Of a DNA stretch of 64,000 nt, positions 49,737 through 61,129 are shown piece by piece (position 1 is the stretch's first letter; each line of letters begins with the position of its first letter). The notes beneath the pieces are model-generated. The model was not told where the DNA came from. It made no database searches and worked only from the letters and a program-made list of their open reading frames with translations. Both the position numbers and the translations under genes were made by a program. The DNA lies in contig CALHGZ010000006.1 of the NCBI GenBank assembly GCA_938031175.1, positions 140,884 to 204,883 on the forward strand, given 5' to 3'. The stretch comes from Candidatus Kapaibacterium sp. (GTDB lineage: Bacteria; Bacteroidota; Ignavibacteria; Kapaibacteriales; UBA2268).

Positions 49737-51692
49737 TTAATTTTTGGGTGAATATACGTAAACCTGTACAGTTCGCGATAGATGTCTTCCGATTGGAGAA
49801 TTGTTATCAAAAATTAGTCTTTCTTCGCCTACACCATAGACTTCATATTTTGCTTGTGGTACTTTTGCACGCAAAGCATCCCTTACTTGATTCGCACGTC
49901 TTAATGCCAATTGTTTATTATATGATTCGGTGCCTATTCTATCAGTGTATCCATAAATTTTCACGGTCGAATTAGGTTTTATTTCGGGAATTATTTCATT
50001 TTCAATAATTCTTCTATCCATGTTATTTATAACATCACTATCAAAATCAAATAGTATTAACGAGAATTTTGAAATAGTTTGATCTGGTAGATTCTCAGCT
50101 TTTTTACGTGTAAATGATAAAAATTCAACTGGTACGCTTCCACTTGCACTTTTTTTCATTCCTTTTTCATTATGAGCTGTGAAAGTATATTCAAGCGGTA
50201 TAGCACCTGGTGTTAACGCATTTGGGGCTATGTACCACCTTACAGGTTCTGGTTCGCCTTGTCCCTCGAACTTTTTCAATAACCTATCACTTTGATAAAT
50301 TTCAATTGTCCAACGATTAACTGGGTGGCTTGATTCAGCAAAAGTTACAAACTCAATATTATCTGGCGTCGGAATAGCTTCTCGTTCACCAGCAATAGTG
50401 ATTGGATATAATATTCTATCATCATTACTTGCAAATTCAACTCGTCGATTTTCTGCAACACCCTCGGGGTCTTTTTTTGTCGAAGCTTTCTGAGGCAAGC
50501 CAACTGCCTTTGTTGTAATTCTGTTTGCCTCAATACCATAATTATTTACTAAATATTCCTTAGCATTTTCAGCTCTTCTTTGTGATAGCTCCATATTTCG
50601 TGCTTCGCCCATATCATCATTTGTTCCTGTGATCGTTAAATTAGCTCTTGGAATTTCACGCATCCGTACACCAATTACATCCAGAATAGATTTGTTAATA
50701 GTATGTGCATCTGCTTCTAATGCTTCTATATTGAAATCGCCGGTTTTGCGATCGGCATTAATTTGATATTCAGGTAGTGGTCGAGCATCATTTTGTCTAT
50801 AAAATACATAGGGCACTATAGGGAAAAGTTCTTTATATTGGGTTTCCTCAATAGTAATTTTTTCAAGTTTATTCTTGCTACCCTCTTTATTGTAGTAGTT
50901 CACTTCACGAAAACCAACATTAAGATAGGATTCTTCAATTATATCATCTTTTTTTTTCGGAGGGAATCCAAACATCAATGATATTCCTGCTCGAATTTGT
51001 GGTATCTCCCAACTATCAAATTTATTTTCGCCTGAAACTTTTGAAAAAGGCAATCTGTATGATATTTCCGGTATGAGCATAAACGATGAACTTAGGTTAA
51101 AAACATATCCTATACCCAAAGCCAATGCTAATCGTAAATTCTTTTCCTCAATTGGCTGAGTTTCTTTAAGGGTTCTTTCTAAATTCTGATTTACATAACT
51201 TTCAATTTCGGCATATTCATATTCTTCAGATAAAGGTACGCCTAACTCTAAGCCAGCTAGAAAATAAAGTCTTTTTAGTGGCAGTAAATTATGAAATTGA
51301 ATTGATGGCATAATTTCTAAATAGCTTATATTTCCAATTAAATTATCAGAGTTAAATATTGTATCACCAATTCTAATTTCTTTTTGAGATTTTAAAGTAC
51401 CATTTAGCGAATTATAGCCTATTCTTCCGGAAAAAACAAAATAATCACTGATAGGTGCATTAAGAATACCTCCAGCATTGAATCCCAATCCCAATGCATT
51501 TTCATTAAATTCAACAGACCGGATTCTAAAATCATTAAGCCTTGGACTAAATGTAAAATTTGGGTTATGCATATTAAAATTGGGCCCCCCATAAATACCA
51601 AAAGATACAGGCATTTCAAAATTTTCGCTTGAATAAGTCCTAAAAATAAAGAAAAAACACAACAGAACACTAATAATGCTTATTTTTGTCAT
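49737..51692 (-). CDS. Outer-membrane beta-barrel protein with two OmpA-like domains
   Basis: The mature protein (about 650 aa) has a signal peptide and an N-terminal beta-barrel. Two OmpA-type peptidoglycan-binding domains follow: the first around NLTITGTNDDMGEARNMELS with RRAENAKEYLVNNYGIEA, the second at the C-terminus (FDFDSDVINNMD; TVKIYGYTDRIG; LALRRANQVRDAL). A beta-sandwich linker (about 430-560) separates them. It should tie the outer membrane to peptidoglycan. The start at 51692 is fixed by GGAGG 4 nt upstream; upstream codons to 51740 are not part of a signal peptide. Confidence 0.85.
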   Translation of the reverse strand: MTKISIISVLLCFFFIFRTYSSENFEMPVSFGIYGGPNFNMHNPNFTFSPRLNDFRIRSVEFNENALGLGFNAGGILNAPISDYFVFSGRIGYNSLNGTLKSQKEIRIGDTIFNSDNLIGNISYLEIMPSIQFHNLLPLKRLYFLAGLELGVPLSEEYEYAEIESYVNQNLERTLKETQPIEEKNLRLALALGIGYVFNLSSSFMLIPEISYRLPFSKVSGENKFDSWEIPQIRAGISLMFGFPPKKKDDIIEESYLNVGFREVNYYNKEGSKNKLEKITIEETQYKELFPIVPYVFYRQNDARPLPEYQINADRKTGDFNIEALEADAHTINKSILDVIGVRMREIPRANLTITGTNDDMGEARNMELSQRRAENAKEYLVNNYGIEANRITTKAVGLPQKASTKKDPEGVAENRRVEFASNDDRILYPITIAGEREAIPTPDNIEFVTFAESSHPVNRWTIEIYQSDRLLKKFEGQGEPEPVRWYIAPNALTPGAIPLEYTFTAHNEKGMKKSASGSVPVEFLSFTRKKAENLPDQTISKFSLILFDFDSDVINNMDRRIIENEIIPEIKPNSTVKIYGYTDRIGTESYNKQLALRRANQVRDALRAKVPQAKYEVYGVGEERLIFDNNSPIGRHLSRTVQVYVYSPKN

Positions 51693-51696
51693 AAAT

Positions 51697-51701
51697 CCTC
51701 C
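51697..51701 (-). promoter_or_regulatory. Ribosome binding site fixing the start of the double-OmpA gene
   Basis: GGAGG on the minus strand lies 4 nt before the ATG at 51690-51692, ruling out the longer frame starting at 51740. Confidence 0.7.
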
Positions 51702-51770
51702 ATGTTTTGAAACTATAAAATTATTTATTTCGTATATCATAAAACTTTACCACTTTAAGGGATATAAACT

Positions 51771-52481
51771 ATGTTGAATCTAAACTTGATATTTCGACGC
51801 TCCACCAAATTTGTTATTTTAATCTCTTGCATTGCTTGTTGTAATGTATTAATAGCAAATGCAGAATCAAACTCATCTGCAGAACTTAAATTTGGTGTTC
51901 ATCTTGGACTATCAACACCTAATGCTAACATTAACGACATTTATAATAGTGATATTTTAAAAAAATCTGAGAATGATGTTTTTAATTTTTTGCGCGAAAG
52001 TGCAAAATTGGGCTACCACCTCGGAATTAGAGGACGCTTTTACTTGAACGAAACATATCAATTTATAGGTGTATTACTTTGGAATAGATTTTCAGAATCA
52101 AGAATTGATGTTAAAGACCCCACAAGAAATGATACAATAATACAAACTTTATTTACCAATCAAAACATCGTAAATATTGGTGCAGGAATGAACATAGCTT
52201 TAAATTCAGGTTTAATCAAGTTCTATGGCAGTGGGGAGCTAAATTTTAACTATCTGTATAATAGTGTTGATTTGGAATTTTCCAATGGTGTTCAATTACC
52301 TTTATCATTAAGTCCTTCTTATACTCGCGTTGGTGTTGGAATCGGTGCAGGTTTGGATTTTGATTTAAAATTAATTCTTCTTAATCTTGAAACTAAATAC
52401 TTCATAACAAACATTATAGGTCTTGATGATAATGAAAAACTTAAATCATTTTTAGCAATCAGTTTTGGAGTTTATTTTTGA
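51771..52481 (+). CDS. Outer-membrane beta-barrel protein of unknown function
   Basis: This 236-aa exported protein (signal peptide about 1-30, LIANAESN near the cleavage site) has amphipathic strands such as KFGVHLGLSTPNANIND, IVNIGAGMNIALN and VGVGIGAGLDFDLK, and ends in FLAISFGVYF (an aromatic C-terminal residue as in OMPs). I do not recognise a named family. It is divergent from the double-OmpA gene with about 80 bp between them, so the two may share a promoter region. Confidence 0.75.
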   Translation: MLNLNLIFRRSTKFVILISCIACCNVLIANAESNSSAELKFGVHLGLSTPNANINDIYNSDILKKSENDVFNFLRESAKLGYHLGIRGRFYLNETYQFIGVLLWNRFSESRIDVKDPTRNDTIIQTLFTNQNIVNIGAGMNIALNSGLIKFYGSGELNFNYLYNSVDLEFSNGVQLPLSLSPSYTRVGVGIGAGLDFDLKLILLNLETKYFITNIIGLDDNEKLKSFLAISFGVYF

Positions 52482-52563
52482 AAATAATCTATTTAAGATT
52501 AGATTATTCTGCTCATTTTTATTATTATTTTTGCTTTTGTAACATATTTTTTATTTCTGCTTT

Positions 52564-54744
52564 ATGAGTAAAATACCAGATTTCAGTAAAATAGATTTTC
52601 ATCTCAATGATTTTCCTAAATACGAAGAATGGGAACAATTGTTCATTAAAGAGACAAACTCATCGCCTAATGAATGTACCTATTCGCTTGAGAAAATACC
52701 AATTAAGCCATTTTATTTTATAGACGATGCAGAAAATCTGCCTCATTTGGATTTTACTGCTGGAATTCCACCTTTTCTCCGTGGACCATACCCCACAATG
52801 TACTTAACACAGCCCTGGACGATACGTCAATATGCAGGATTTTCAACTGCCGAAGAAAGTAATTCATTTTACCGTAAAAATCTTGCCGGTGGCCAAAAAG
52901 GCTTATCCATTGCTTTTGATTTAGCTACACATCGTGGATACGATTCTGACCACCCGAGAGTTATTGGTGATGTTGGGAAAGCCGGCGTAGCAGTAGATTC
53001 CATATTGGATATGAGAATTTTGTTCGATGGAATACCCCTCGACAAAATATCAGTCTCTATGACTATGAATGGAGCAGTACTTCCAGTCATGGCTTTTTAT
53101 ATTGTGGTAGCTGAGGAACAGGGAGTTCATCAATCCCAACTTAGCGGAACAATCCAGAATGATATTTTAAAAGAATATCTCGTCCGCAATACTTACATAT
53201 ATCCTCCATCTGCTTCAATGAAAATAATTTCTGATATATTTGCCTATACCTCGAAAAATATGCCCAAATTCAATTGTATATCAGTGTCTGGTTATCATAT
53301 GCAGGAAGCTGGTGCGACAGCTGATTTAGAACTAGCCTATACCTTAGCTGATGGACTCGAATACGTTCGAGCCGGTTTAAAAGCCGGTTTACAAATTGAC
53401 GAATTTGCACCGCGTATATCTTTTTTCTGGGCAATAGGAATGAATTTTTTCATGGAAATTGCTAAAATGCGAGCCGCCAGAGTTCTTTGGGCAAAACTTA
53501 TAAAACAATTTGATCCAAAAAATCCAAAATCAATGGCACTACGGACACATTGTCAAACATCGGGTTGGAGCTTATCTGAACAAGATCCATATAATAATAT
53601 AACAAGAACCTGCATCGAAGCATTAGCCGCTGTATTGGGACATACTCAATCACTCCATACTAATTCTCTGGACGAAGCAATCGCTCTTCCAACTGAATTT
53701 TCTGCTCGCATCGCCAGGAATACACAGATTATACTTCAAAAAGAAACTGATATTTGCAACGTTATAGATCCACTCGGAGGCTCTTATTATTTAGAAACTC
53801 TGACATATGAATTAATGAAGAAGGCATGGGAACATATCAAAGAGATAGAATCTTTGGGAGGTATGGCAAAAGCTATCGAAAAAGGTATTCCCAAAATGAG
53901 AATTGAAGAAGCTTCTGCTAAAAAGCAAGCAAGAATTGATTCAATCACTGATATTATCGTTGGGGTAAATAAATTTAAACCCAAATACGAGCCTCCTATT
54001 GAAATTCTTGAAGTGGATAACGCAGAAGTACGCCGAAAACAGATTGAAAGAATTAAAAAATTAAAAGAAATGAGAGATGAAAATCTTGTCCAAAAAGCTC
54101 TTAACAAACTTAGTGATGCAGCTAAAAATAACAACGGTAATTTACTCGAACTTTCGATTGAAGCAGCACGAGCCAAAGCCACATTGGGCGAGATTTCATA
54201 TGCTCTTGAAAAAGTTTACGGAAGACACAAAGCCTTCTCAAAAACGATAACGGGAATTTACAGTAAAGAATATAAATTAACTGATGAAATTAACAAAATC
54301 AGGAAAATGACAGATGAATTTGAAAATAACTTCGGCAGACGACCAAGAATACTTATTGCTAAAATGGGGCAAGATGGACACGACAGAGGCTCAAAGGTTA
54401 TTGCAACTGCATTCGCTGATATGGGTTTTGATGTGGATATTGGTCCCCTTTTCCAAACTCCGGAAGAAACTGCACGACAGGCAGTTGATAATGATGTACA
54501 CGTAATCGGTGTCAGTTCATTAGCTGGTGGTCATAAAACATTAATCCCTCAATTAAAAGAAGAATTGATTAAATTAAAAAGAGACGATATTTTTATAATT
54601 GCAGGCGGGGTTATACCTCAGCAAGATTATGAATTTTTGAAAAAAAATGGTGTTATTGAAATATTCGGTCCAGGTACTAAAATTCCAGAATCTGCTTTGA
54701 AAATACTACAAATTTTAAATCAACACCTATATGCCACAAAATAA
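52564..54744 (+). CDS. mutB: Methylmalonyl-CoA mutase large (alpha) subunit
   Basis: This B12-dependent catalytic subunit converts (R)-methylmalonyl-CoA to succinyl-CoA and back. The TIM barrel includes [21 protein letters not shown] and [32 protein letters not shown]. The C-terminal cobalamin domain carries the DxHxxG ligand motif in [15 protein letters not shown] (about residue 605) with [11 protein letters not shown]. Length 726 aa is typical. meaB overlaps its end by 14 bp. The small subunit lies at 10059-12113. Confidence 0.97.
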   Translation: MSKIPDFSKIDFHLNDFPKYEEWEQLFIKETNSSPNECTYSLEKIPIKPFYFIDDAENLPHLDFTAGIPPFLRGPYPTMYLTQPWTIRQYAGFSTAEESNSFYRKNLAGGQKGLSIAFDLATHRGYDSDHPRVIGDVGKAGVAVDSILDMRILFDGIPLDKISVSMTMNGAVLPVMAFYIVVAEEQGVHQSQLSGTIQNDILKEYLVRNTYIYPPSASMKIISDIFAYTSKNMPKFNCISVSGYHMQEAGATADLELAYTLADGLEYVRAGLKAGLQIDEFAPRISFFWAIGMNFFMEIAKMRAARVLWAKLIKQFDPKNPKSMALRTHCQTSGWSLSEQDPYNNITRTCIEALAAVLGHTQSLHTNSLDEAIALPTEFSARIARNTQIILQKETDICNVIDPLGGSYYLETLTYELMKKAWEHIKEIESLGGMAKAIEKGIPKMRIEEASAKKQARIDSITDIIVGVNKFKPKYEPPIEILEVDNAEVRRKQIERIKKLKEMRDENLVQKALNKLSDAAKNNNGNLLELSIEAARAKATLGEISYALEKVYGRHKAFSKTITGIYSKEYKLTDEINKIRKMTDEFENNFGRRPRILIAKMGQDGHDRGSKVIATAFADMGFDVDIGPLFQTPEETARQAVDNDVHVIGVSSLAGGHKTLIPQLKEELIKLKRDDIFIIAGGVIPQQDYEFLKKNGVIEIFGPGTKIPESALKILQILNQHLYATK

Positions 54745-55750
54745 GGATAAATTTTTGAATAAAATTTTATATGATGGTATCCTGAAAGGCGACAATACAA
54801 TATTGGCAAAAGCAATTACATTAATTGAAAGTTCAAAACCTGAGGACAAAAAAAAATCTGTAGAATTAATAAATTCAATACTACCAAAAACCGGAAATTC
54901 ACTCAGAATAGGTATCACAGGTAGCCCGGGAGTTGGCAAAAGTACATTTATTGACTCATTCGGAAGTTATTTACATTCATTAAACAAAAAGATTGCTGTT
55001 TTAACAATAGATCCTAGTAGTTCAATATCATCCGGCTCGATTCTTGGAGACAAAACACGAATGGAACGGTTAAGTCAACTAAAAGATGTTTATGTACGTA
55101 CATCACCATCCAAAGGTTCTCTTGGTGGAGTAGGTAGAAAAACACGTGAAGCAATCTTATTATGCGAAGCCGCAGGTTACGAAATAATACTAATCGAAAC
55201 GATTGGTGTCGGACAAAGCGAAATTCTTATCCGTTCGATGGTTGACATTCTTATCCTTTTAATTCATCCCGGTAGTGGAGATGAATTACAAGGAATAAAG
55301 AAAGGTTCAGTAGAATTAGCCGATATTATTGTGATAAACAAATCAGATGGTGAATTAAAAACATTAGCCGAACAGACCCGTAAAAACTATAAAAATGCTT
55401 TACATTTACTCAATTCGCCAACAGATGGATGGTGTCCGGAAGTAATTAATGTCTCTTCTATATATGATGAGGGTATCCCTGAAATTTGGAAATCAGTTGA
55501 AAACTTTTTATCTATTACTAAATCAAACCAAAGTTTCGAGAAAAGACGACAGCTACAAAAGATTGAATGGCTTCATAAAATTATTGAAGACGAAATTTTA
55601 AGCATTTTTGAAAATAATATTGAAATGAAAAAATTCATTAGAAAAATTGAGCAAAATGTCATTAAAGATTCTGAATCTCCATATTCAGCTGCACGTAAAA
55701 TAATTGCAAAGCTTATCTTGTCATCAAAACAAATTAATATTGCATCTTGA
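54731..55750 (+). CDS. meaB: Methylmalonyl-CoA mutase-associated GTPase MeaB (ArgK family)
   Basis: MeaB is a G3E P-loop GTPase that guards and reloads the mutase with intact adenosylcobalamin. It has Walker [13 protein letters not shown] (about residue 64), [18 protein letters not shown] (a switch region), ETIGVGQSE and NKSDG as the guanine-specificity motif. Length (339 aa) is normal. It overlaps the end of mutB by 14 bp and the end of the DUF2141 gene (convergent) by 17 bp. Confidence 0.96.
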   Translation: MPQNKDKFLNKILYDGILKGDNTILAKAITLIESSKPEDKKKSVELINSILPKTGNSLRIGITGSPGVGKSTFIDSFGSYLHSLNKKIAVLTIDPSSSISSGSILGDKTRMERLSQLKDVYVRTSPSKGSLGGVGRKTREAILLCEAAGYEIILIETIGVGQSEILIRSMVDILILLIHPGSGDELQGIKKGSVELADIIVINKSDGELKTLAEQTRKNYKNALHLLNSPTDGWCPEVINVSSIYDEGIPEIWKSVENFLSITKSNQSFEKRRQLQKIEWLHKIIEDEILSIFENNIEMKKFIRKIEQNVIKDSESPYSAARKIIAKLILSSKQINIAS

Positions 55751-56177
55751 CTTTTAATTTGATAACCTTTTTATCTAATTTAAATTTAACAGAATCGAAT
55801 GATGGTAAAGTAAAAATGACTTTAGGATTATTAGATATACCCCAGCCTTCAGTCGGCAAACCCAGAAAATTTCTGTCCATTTTTATATTTAAATTTTCAT
55901 CGTGATGTACTGTAAAAGCGTATTCACCAAATTCTAAATCCTCGAAAACAATCGTACACTTTTCTTCAAATATAGGGGCGACTACTCTTCTGTAAGCACT
56001 ATCGCTTAATGTGGGGAAAAATTTATCAGAATTATACAAATGACTTCTGACGTTACCATTGCTATTTTTCAACCCCTCAACTTCAATTATGATTTTACCT
56101 GTATTTAAGCTTTTGTCATTAGCCAACAATAAAAAAATATTAGCAAATATGCAATAAATCAAAATCAAAACCTTCAT
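55734..56177 (-). CDS. DUF2141 secreted protein
   Basis: This 147-aa exported protein (signal peptide about 1-20) has a beta-rich DUF2141 domain. Conserved features are KIIIEVEGLKNSNGNVRSHLYNSD, FEDLEFGEYAFTVHHDENLNIKMD and GLPTEGWGISNNP. The function of the family is unknown. The gene converges on meaB and overlaps its last 17 bp. Confidence 0.88.
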   Translation of the reverse strand: MKVLILIYCIFANIFLLLANDKSLNTGKIIIEVEGLKNSNGNVRSHLYNSDKFFPTLSDSAYRRVVAPIFEEKCTIVFEDLEFGEYAFTVHHDENLNIKMDRNFLGLPTEGWGISNNPKVIFTLPSFDSVKFKLDKKVIKLKVKMQY

Positions 56178-56301
56178 AAACAGATATTTTGAAAATGAAA
56201 AATTTCAAAATGTAAATTAATTGATTGAAAAATTAAAAACAAATCAAAATATTTGTAACTCATTATTTAACAATTATTTAACAATATATTAACAATTGTT
56301 T

Positions 56302-57396
56302 ATGTTAAGCGATAAAAAAGTTATTGTCGGAATGTCTGGTGGTGTTGATTCATCAGTCGCTGCTGCATTATTGGTCGAACTCGGATTTGAAGTAATAGGT
56401 TTAACTATTACACCATTCAAGATTGATAATCAATGCCGTACCCTTGAAAACGAGAGAAGTTGCTGTTCATATCAAAGTGTTTTAGATGCAAACGATGTAT
56501 GTAAACAACTCGGCATTGAACACATTTTAATTGATTTAACCGAAATTTTCAGAGAAAAAGTTGTAAATAACTTTATAAGCGAATATCTTAGCGGAAGGAC
56601 ACCAAATCCCTGTGTGATTTGCAACCACACTATAAAATGGTATGCAATGCTCAAAAAAGCCGATGAATATAATGCAAAATATGTAGCAACCGGTCATTAT
56701 GCGGAAGTCATAAAAAATGCAAACGGTGAATACTTAATCAAACGCGGGAAAGATCTATCGAAAGACCAATCTTACTTTCTTTGGATGCTGTCACAGGAAC
56801 AATTGCAAAGAACAATTTTCCCTTTAGCTGGAATTGAGAAAAAACAAACCAGAGAAATAGCACATAAATTTAATCTTCCTGTCAAAAATAAAATAGAATC
56901 ACAGGAAATATGCTTCATTCCAAAAAATGATTACCGTCAATTTTTATCCGAACAAGTACCTGATTTAGATGAAAAAATTGGTACGGGCAAAATAATCTTT
57001 CAAAATCAAGTCATTGGTGCTCACAAAGGTTTCCCGTACTATACAATCGGACAAAGAAAAGGATTAGGAATATCATACGATGAACCACTATACATTAAAT
57101 CAATTACTGCAGAAAAAAATATTATCGAAGTAGCTACAATAAAAGAAATTCAGAAAAATGGGTTAATTTCCTTAGAATTTAATATTTTTAGTAATGAATT
57201 ATTGAGTTCCAACAGTAATTTAACTGCAAAAATTCGATATAGAGACATTGACGAACCAGTTAAATGTGAAATTCATGAAAATAAACTAATAGTAAACTTT
57301 CAAAAGCCAAAGAAAGCAATAACTCCCGGCCAATCTGTGGTTGTTTACCACGATGATTTACTGGTAGCTGGTGGAATAATCTACAATTCTTTCTGA
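56302..57396 (+). CDS. mnmA: tRNA-specific 2-thiouridylase MnmA
   Basis: MnmA activates U34 of Lys, Glu and Gln tRNAs with ATP and inserts sulphur. The PP-loop is VGMSGGVDSSVAAAL; the catalytic Cys pair lies in NPCVICNH and SQEICFIP; GLGISYDEPLYI is in the C-terminal domain. The ATG at 56302 is preferred to the in-frame TTG at 56296. Length 364 aa is normal. The window's tRNA-Lys (UUU) is a predicted substrate. Confidence 0.97.
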   Translation: MLSDKKVIVGMSGGVDSSVAAALLVELGFEVIGLTITPFKIDNQCRTLENERSCCSYQSVLDANDVCKQLGIEHILIDLTEIFREKVVNNFISEYLSGRTPNPCVICNHTIKWYAMLKKADEYNAKYVATGHYAEVIKNANGEYLIKRGKDLSKDQSYFLWMLSQEQLQRTIFPLAGIEKKQTREIAHKFNLPVKNKIESQEICFIPKNDYRQFLSEQVPDLDEKIGTGKIIFQNQVIGAHKGFPYYTIGQRKGLGISYDEPLYIKSITAEKNIIEVATIKEIQKNGLISLEFNIFSNELLSSNSNLTAKIRYRDIDEPVKCEIHENKLIVNFQKPKKAITPGQSVVVYHDDLLVAGGIIYNSF

Positions 57397-57432
57397 AATT
57401 TTATTAAGTATATTAAATTTAATGAAAACTTT

Positions 57433-59505
57433 ATGAAAAATCTCATTATTACATTGATGTTTTTAACAAATAATTTACTTATTACACAGCCTAAATTATA
57501 TAATCCACCAGCAACAGAAAGAATTCCAATGGAATTCAATCTACACGGCTTTGAATTTACCGATTATTATAGCTGGCTTGAAAATAAAAACGACCCGAAA
57601 GTACTCAATTGGTCTAAACAACAACATAAATTCACTCTCGATTTCATAAAAACAAATGCACCAGAAATAGCAAAATTACGAGACGAAATTAAAAATTATT
57701 TAGATAGAGATTACCGTTCTGCTCCTTTTTACATTGGTAATCGTGAATTCTTCTGGGCAAGAAAAAAGGGCGAACAGCAAAACAAATTATATACAATTAT
57801 CAATAAAAAAGAAAAATTATTATTTGATCCGATGCAGATTGACCCATCGGGTAAATCCGCAATTACACAAACTGCCTTTACAATAAAAGGTGATAAAGTT
57901 GCTATCGGTATCCAATTTAAAGGTAATGAAATTAGTGATTATCGTATTATAGATACAGAAACCGGTAAACAAATTGGCAATACAATAGAAGGATTAAATT
58001 CCTTCAATTGGACAAAAGATGAAAAACATGCTTATATAACTGTCAGAACCGAAGAGATGATAAAATCTCAAATCCCTTTGAGAACATATCTTCATAAAAT
58101 CGGCACCGATAGAAAAAACGACATTTTTCTTGTAGCTCCTAAAGATGCTAAAGATTTTGCCAGCGTATGGGATCCAAGATATGGAAACGTTACATTTTTC
58201 TCCGAGGGTGATTTCTTTACAAACACTCTAAAGATTAGAAAAGTCGGTACCAACGACGAGCCCAGAATTATATTTAGCAGTAATAAATATAAAGCAACAC
58301 CTCAAACAACTAATGATAAAATTTATTTCCTGACAAATTACGAAGCTCCTAACTTCAAAATAATGATTACAACAATAGATAAACCTGAATTTGAAAACTG
58401 GAAAGATTTCTACCCTGAAAAAGAAACTGTTCTTGAAGGATTTGTTATAACGAGTGATTACGTAATTGTAAAATATAAAAAGGATGTTCTAAGTAGGCTT
58501 TCTGCTTATGATTTCAACGGCAAATTAGTTAAAGAATTGGAACTACCAGAATTTGGGAACGTAGCCGGTTTAACCTATCACGATGAATCGAATAACGTTT
58601 TTGTAACTTTATCAACATTTACGTCACCATCAAAAATTTACAAGTTAAATGGTAAAACATTAACTTGGGAGTTCTTCTGGCAAGATGAAGTATTCGTTGA
58701 CGTCAGTCAAATAGAATCTAAACAGGTATTCTACACTTCAAAAGATGGAACAAAAGTACCTATGTTCTTAGTTTATCGCAAGGATATCAATCTCGATGGT
58801 AATAATCCAACATTACTATATGGCTATGGTGGTTTTAACATAACGATCAGCCCAAATTTTATAGGCACTACTGCTTCGTTTATCAATCGAGGTGGAGTTT
58901 ATGCTCTTGCTTGTTTGCGTGGTGGAAGTGAATACGGTGAAGCTTGGCACCAAGATGGTATGTTACATAAAAAGCAAAATACATTCGATGATTTCATTGC
59001 TGCAGCAGAATATTTAATTAATGAATCATACACAAACCCAAATAAACTTTGCCTGAGAGGCGGAAGTAATGGTGGTTTACTCATAGGTGCGATGATTACA
59101 CAACGTCCTGACTTATTTAAATGTGCAATCTGTGCCGTTCCCTTGCTTGATATGCTTCGCTATCATAAATTTTTAATAGCTCGGTATTGGATCCCAGAAT
59201 ATGGAGACCCAGATATAAAGGATGATTTTCTGTATATATTAAAATATTCACCCTATCATAATTTACGTTGGGGCTTCAATTATCCCTCAGTATTATTTAA
59301 AGCCGGTGAAAATGATTCACGCGTCGATCCTATGCACGCAAAAAAAATGGCTGCTTTAATGCAAAACAATCCTGCCCAGAAAAATCCTATTTTATTATTC
59401 GTTGATTTTGAAAGTGGACACGGGTCAGGTCAATCAATTAATCAAATGATTGACAATATAGAGCTCGAATGGAAATACATTATGTGGCAATTGGGAATGA
59501 ATTAA
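57433..59505 (+). CDS. Prolyl oligopeptidase (peptidase S9A)
   Basis: This 690-aa serine peptidase has an N-terminal beta-propeller and an alpha/beta hydrolase domain. The catalytic Ser is in RGGSNGGLL (about residue 544), the Asp in GENDSRVDP and the His in SGHGSGQS. A hydrophobic start (MKNLIITLMFLTNNLLITQ) suggests export to the periplasm. It cleaves prolyl bonds in short peptides. It ends 4 bp inside the convergent TPR gene. The organism thus has two unrelated S9 peptidases in this window. Confidence 0.94.
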   Translation: MKNLIITLMFLTNNLLITQPKLYNPPATERIPMEFNLHGFEFTDYYSWLENKNDPKVLNWSKQQHKFTLDFIKTNAPEIAKLRDEIKNYLDRDYRSAPFYIGNREFFWARKKGEQQNKLYTIINKKEKLLFDPMQIDPSGKSAITQTAFTIKGDKVAIGIQFKGNEISDYRIIDTETGKQIGNTIEGLNSFNWTKDEKHAYITVRTEEMIKSQIPLRTYLHKIGTDRKNDIFLVAPKDAKDFASVWDPRYGNVTFFSEGDFFTNTLKIRKVGTNDEPRIIFSSNKYKATPQTTNDKIYFLTNYEAPNFKIMITTIDKPEFENWKDFYPEKETVLEGFVITSDYVIVKYKKDVLSRLSAYDFNGKLVKELELPEFGNVAGLTYHDESNNVFVTLSTFTSPSKIYKLNGKTLTWEFFWQDEVFVDVSQIESKQVFYTSKDGTKVPMFLVYRKDINLDGNNPTLLYGYGGFNITISPNFIGTTASFINRGGVYALACLRGGSEYGEAWHQDGMLHKKQNTFDDFIAAAEYLINESYTNPNKLCLRGGSNGGLLIGAMITQRPDLFKCAICAVPLLDMLRYHKFLIARYWIPEYGDPDIKDDFLYILKYSPYHNLRWGFNYPSVLFKAGENDSRVDPMHAKKMAALMQNNPAQKNPILLFVDFESGHGSGQSINQMIDNIELEWKYIMWQLGMN

Positions 59506-60581
59506 TACAGAGCTGTTAATTGACGTGTAACTCTATAATTCCAAATATATCGTATTATTCCTTTCATAAAATCATGATTAATGTAATAAACAAAATCAGG
59601 GTGTTCGGGTAAAACTAATTCATAAAGTAGCATTTCATTCAAATACCCGTTTTTGCTTGCATCTATAAGCTGTTCAACTAATTCATTTTCCTTAATATCT
59701 ACATTTTTATCATGCTCATTATTTTTTATATTGTAATAAGCAGAAATCATCTGAAATACACATTCTCTTTCCTCTAAAAGAAAATCAGGTAGCTTACTGT
59801 GAGCAATCATCTTTTCCCGATAACCTGGTTCATATCGCCATAATGCTTTATAAAGCAAATAGCTCATCCAAGATGGGTGTTCGGAAAAATCAAAAAAACA
59901 CAATATTGTGTTGTCATAGCTATTTTTTTCTATTCTTAATGGTTTTCTAAAAATATCACTTGAAAAGGCATAATTAAATGAATTGAAATATTTATTAAGC
60001 GATTTGATTATTTCGATATCATTTCTGTTTAATATATGAGCAATAAGCCCTTCGTTTATTGCCTCCTTTATATTTCCTACCTTGTAAAGCAAATCCGATA
60101 ATAACCAATGTGAGAAATAATCATAGTAATTTATTTGAATTGACCTACTAACCCAATAAATAGCCGAATCCTGCTGGTTTAAGTATAAATAACAGTGACC
60201 TATATATGCCATTATTTGTGAAATTGTTGGATAAATTTTTAAAACTTTTTTATAGTATTCAATCGAATTGCGATACAATTTATGCTGAAAATTCTCCTGA
60301 GCCTTTTTATAGTAATAATATGCGAGACTATCATCTTTAAGAACATCGATAAAATCTAAAGCTATATATAAATTGTTGTCAGATGGGAATAAACTAATTC
60401 GACTGGATAGTAAATTTCTATGGTTTTCTATATCGGATTCTTTAGAGAAACTAATTAGTTTATAAACCATAGTTGATTGATTTAACATTTGCATCAGCTC
60501 TGCAGGACTTTTGAGATTCTGGCTGATCAAAGGATATTGGCAATTTAGTATTATTATTATAAATATAATTGCTTTTATCAT
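59502..60581 (-). CDS. Exported TPR-containing protein of unknown function
   Basis: A signal peptide (1-20, ISQ-N) is followed by TPR-like helices, clearest at YRNSIEYYKKVLKIYPTISQIM and the following YIGHCYLYLNQQDSA (about residues 105-160). The C-terminal 150 residues have no motif I recognise. It ends 4 bp inside the prolyl oligopeptidase gene (convergent). Confidence 0.7.
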   Translation of the reverse strand: MIKAIIFIIIILNCQYPLISQNLKSPAELMQMLNQSTMVYKLISFSKESDIENHRNLLSSRISLFPSDNNLYIALDFIDVLKDDSLAYYYYKKAQENFQHKLYRNSIEYYKKVLKIYPTISQIMAYIGHCYLYLNQQDSAIYWVSRSIQINYYDYFSHWLLSDLLYKVGNIKEAINEGLIAHILNRNDIEIIKSLNKYFNSFNYAFSSDIFRKPLRIEKNSYDNTILCFFDFSEHPSWMSYLLYKALWRYEPGYREKMIAHSKLPDFLLEERECVFQMISAYYNIKNNEHDKNVDIKENELVEQLIDASKNGYLNEMLLYELVLPEHPDFVYYINHDFMKGIIRYIWNYRVTRQLTALY

Positions 60582-61129
60582 TTTTTAAAATCTAATTAAA
60601 TGAATTATAACTAATATATGAAATAATTTTTATTTTAACAAATATTTTATTTAAAATATTTTAATATATAATATCTATTTCATTTATCGTTTAAATAATC
60701 GAAAAGTTGAGAACCAAAAAATTTTATTTTTATGAACTTAAAAAGCAATGATTTAAATTTTCAATACTACAAACATTGAGCTTCAAATACAATTCTCCCC
60801 AATTTTCAATTTCTATGGATTTTGATCTTCAAAAAACCGAGATTGCAAATATTTAAGATATACTATTGATTTTGCTTTTATAAACGAGTTAAAGTTAATT
60901 TATATCATAGTCTAAGCCTTAGCATCTTTGGTTAAATTATGATTTAGTGTTAAGAATTAAGTAAGAAGGTATGAATATTCAAACATAATACTAAATATGA
61001 ACACAACTTTTATTCAAAAGCTCATTCATAAGAAATGATAACTATTTCAAAAAAACTATCCTACATATATTGATAACATATTCAATTTTCCTTAACTAAG
61101 TTAATCTAATTTCTTGCTCAAATCAAAAA
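60582..61129. other. Gene-poor, degenerate stretch before the phnW relic
   Basis: About 0.55 kb of very AT-rich sequence with many stops in all frames. I recognise no coding segment. The N-terminal part of the neighbouring pseudogene may have lain here but has decayed beyond reading. Confidence 0.45.

Noticed and set aside
52482..52563. Possible cobalamin riboswitch before the mutase large subunit
   Set aside because: The gap is only about 80 bp and shows no B12-box-like sequence; the gap before the small subunit is about 50 bp and is equally too short.
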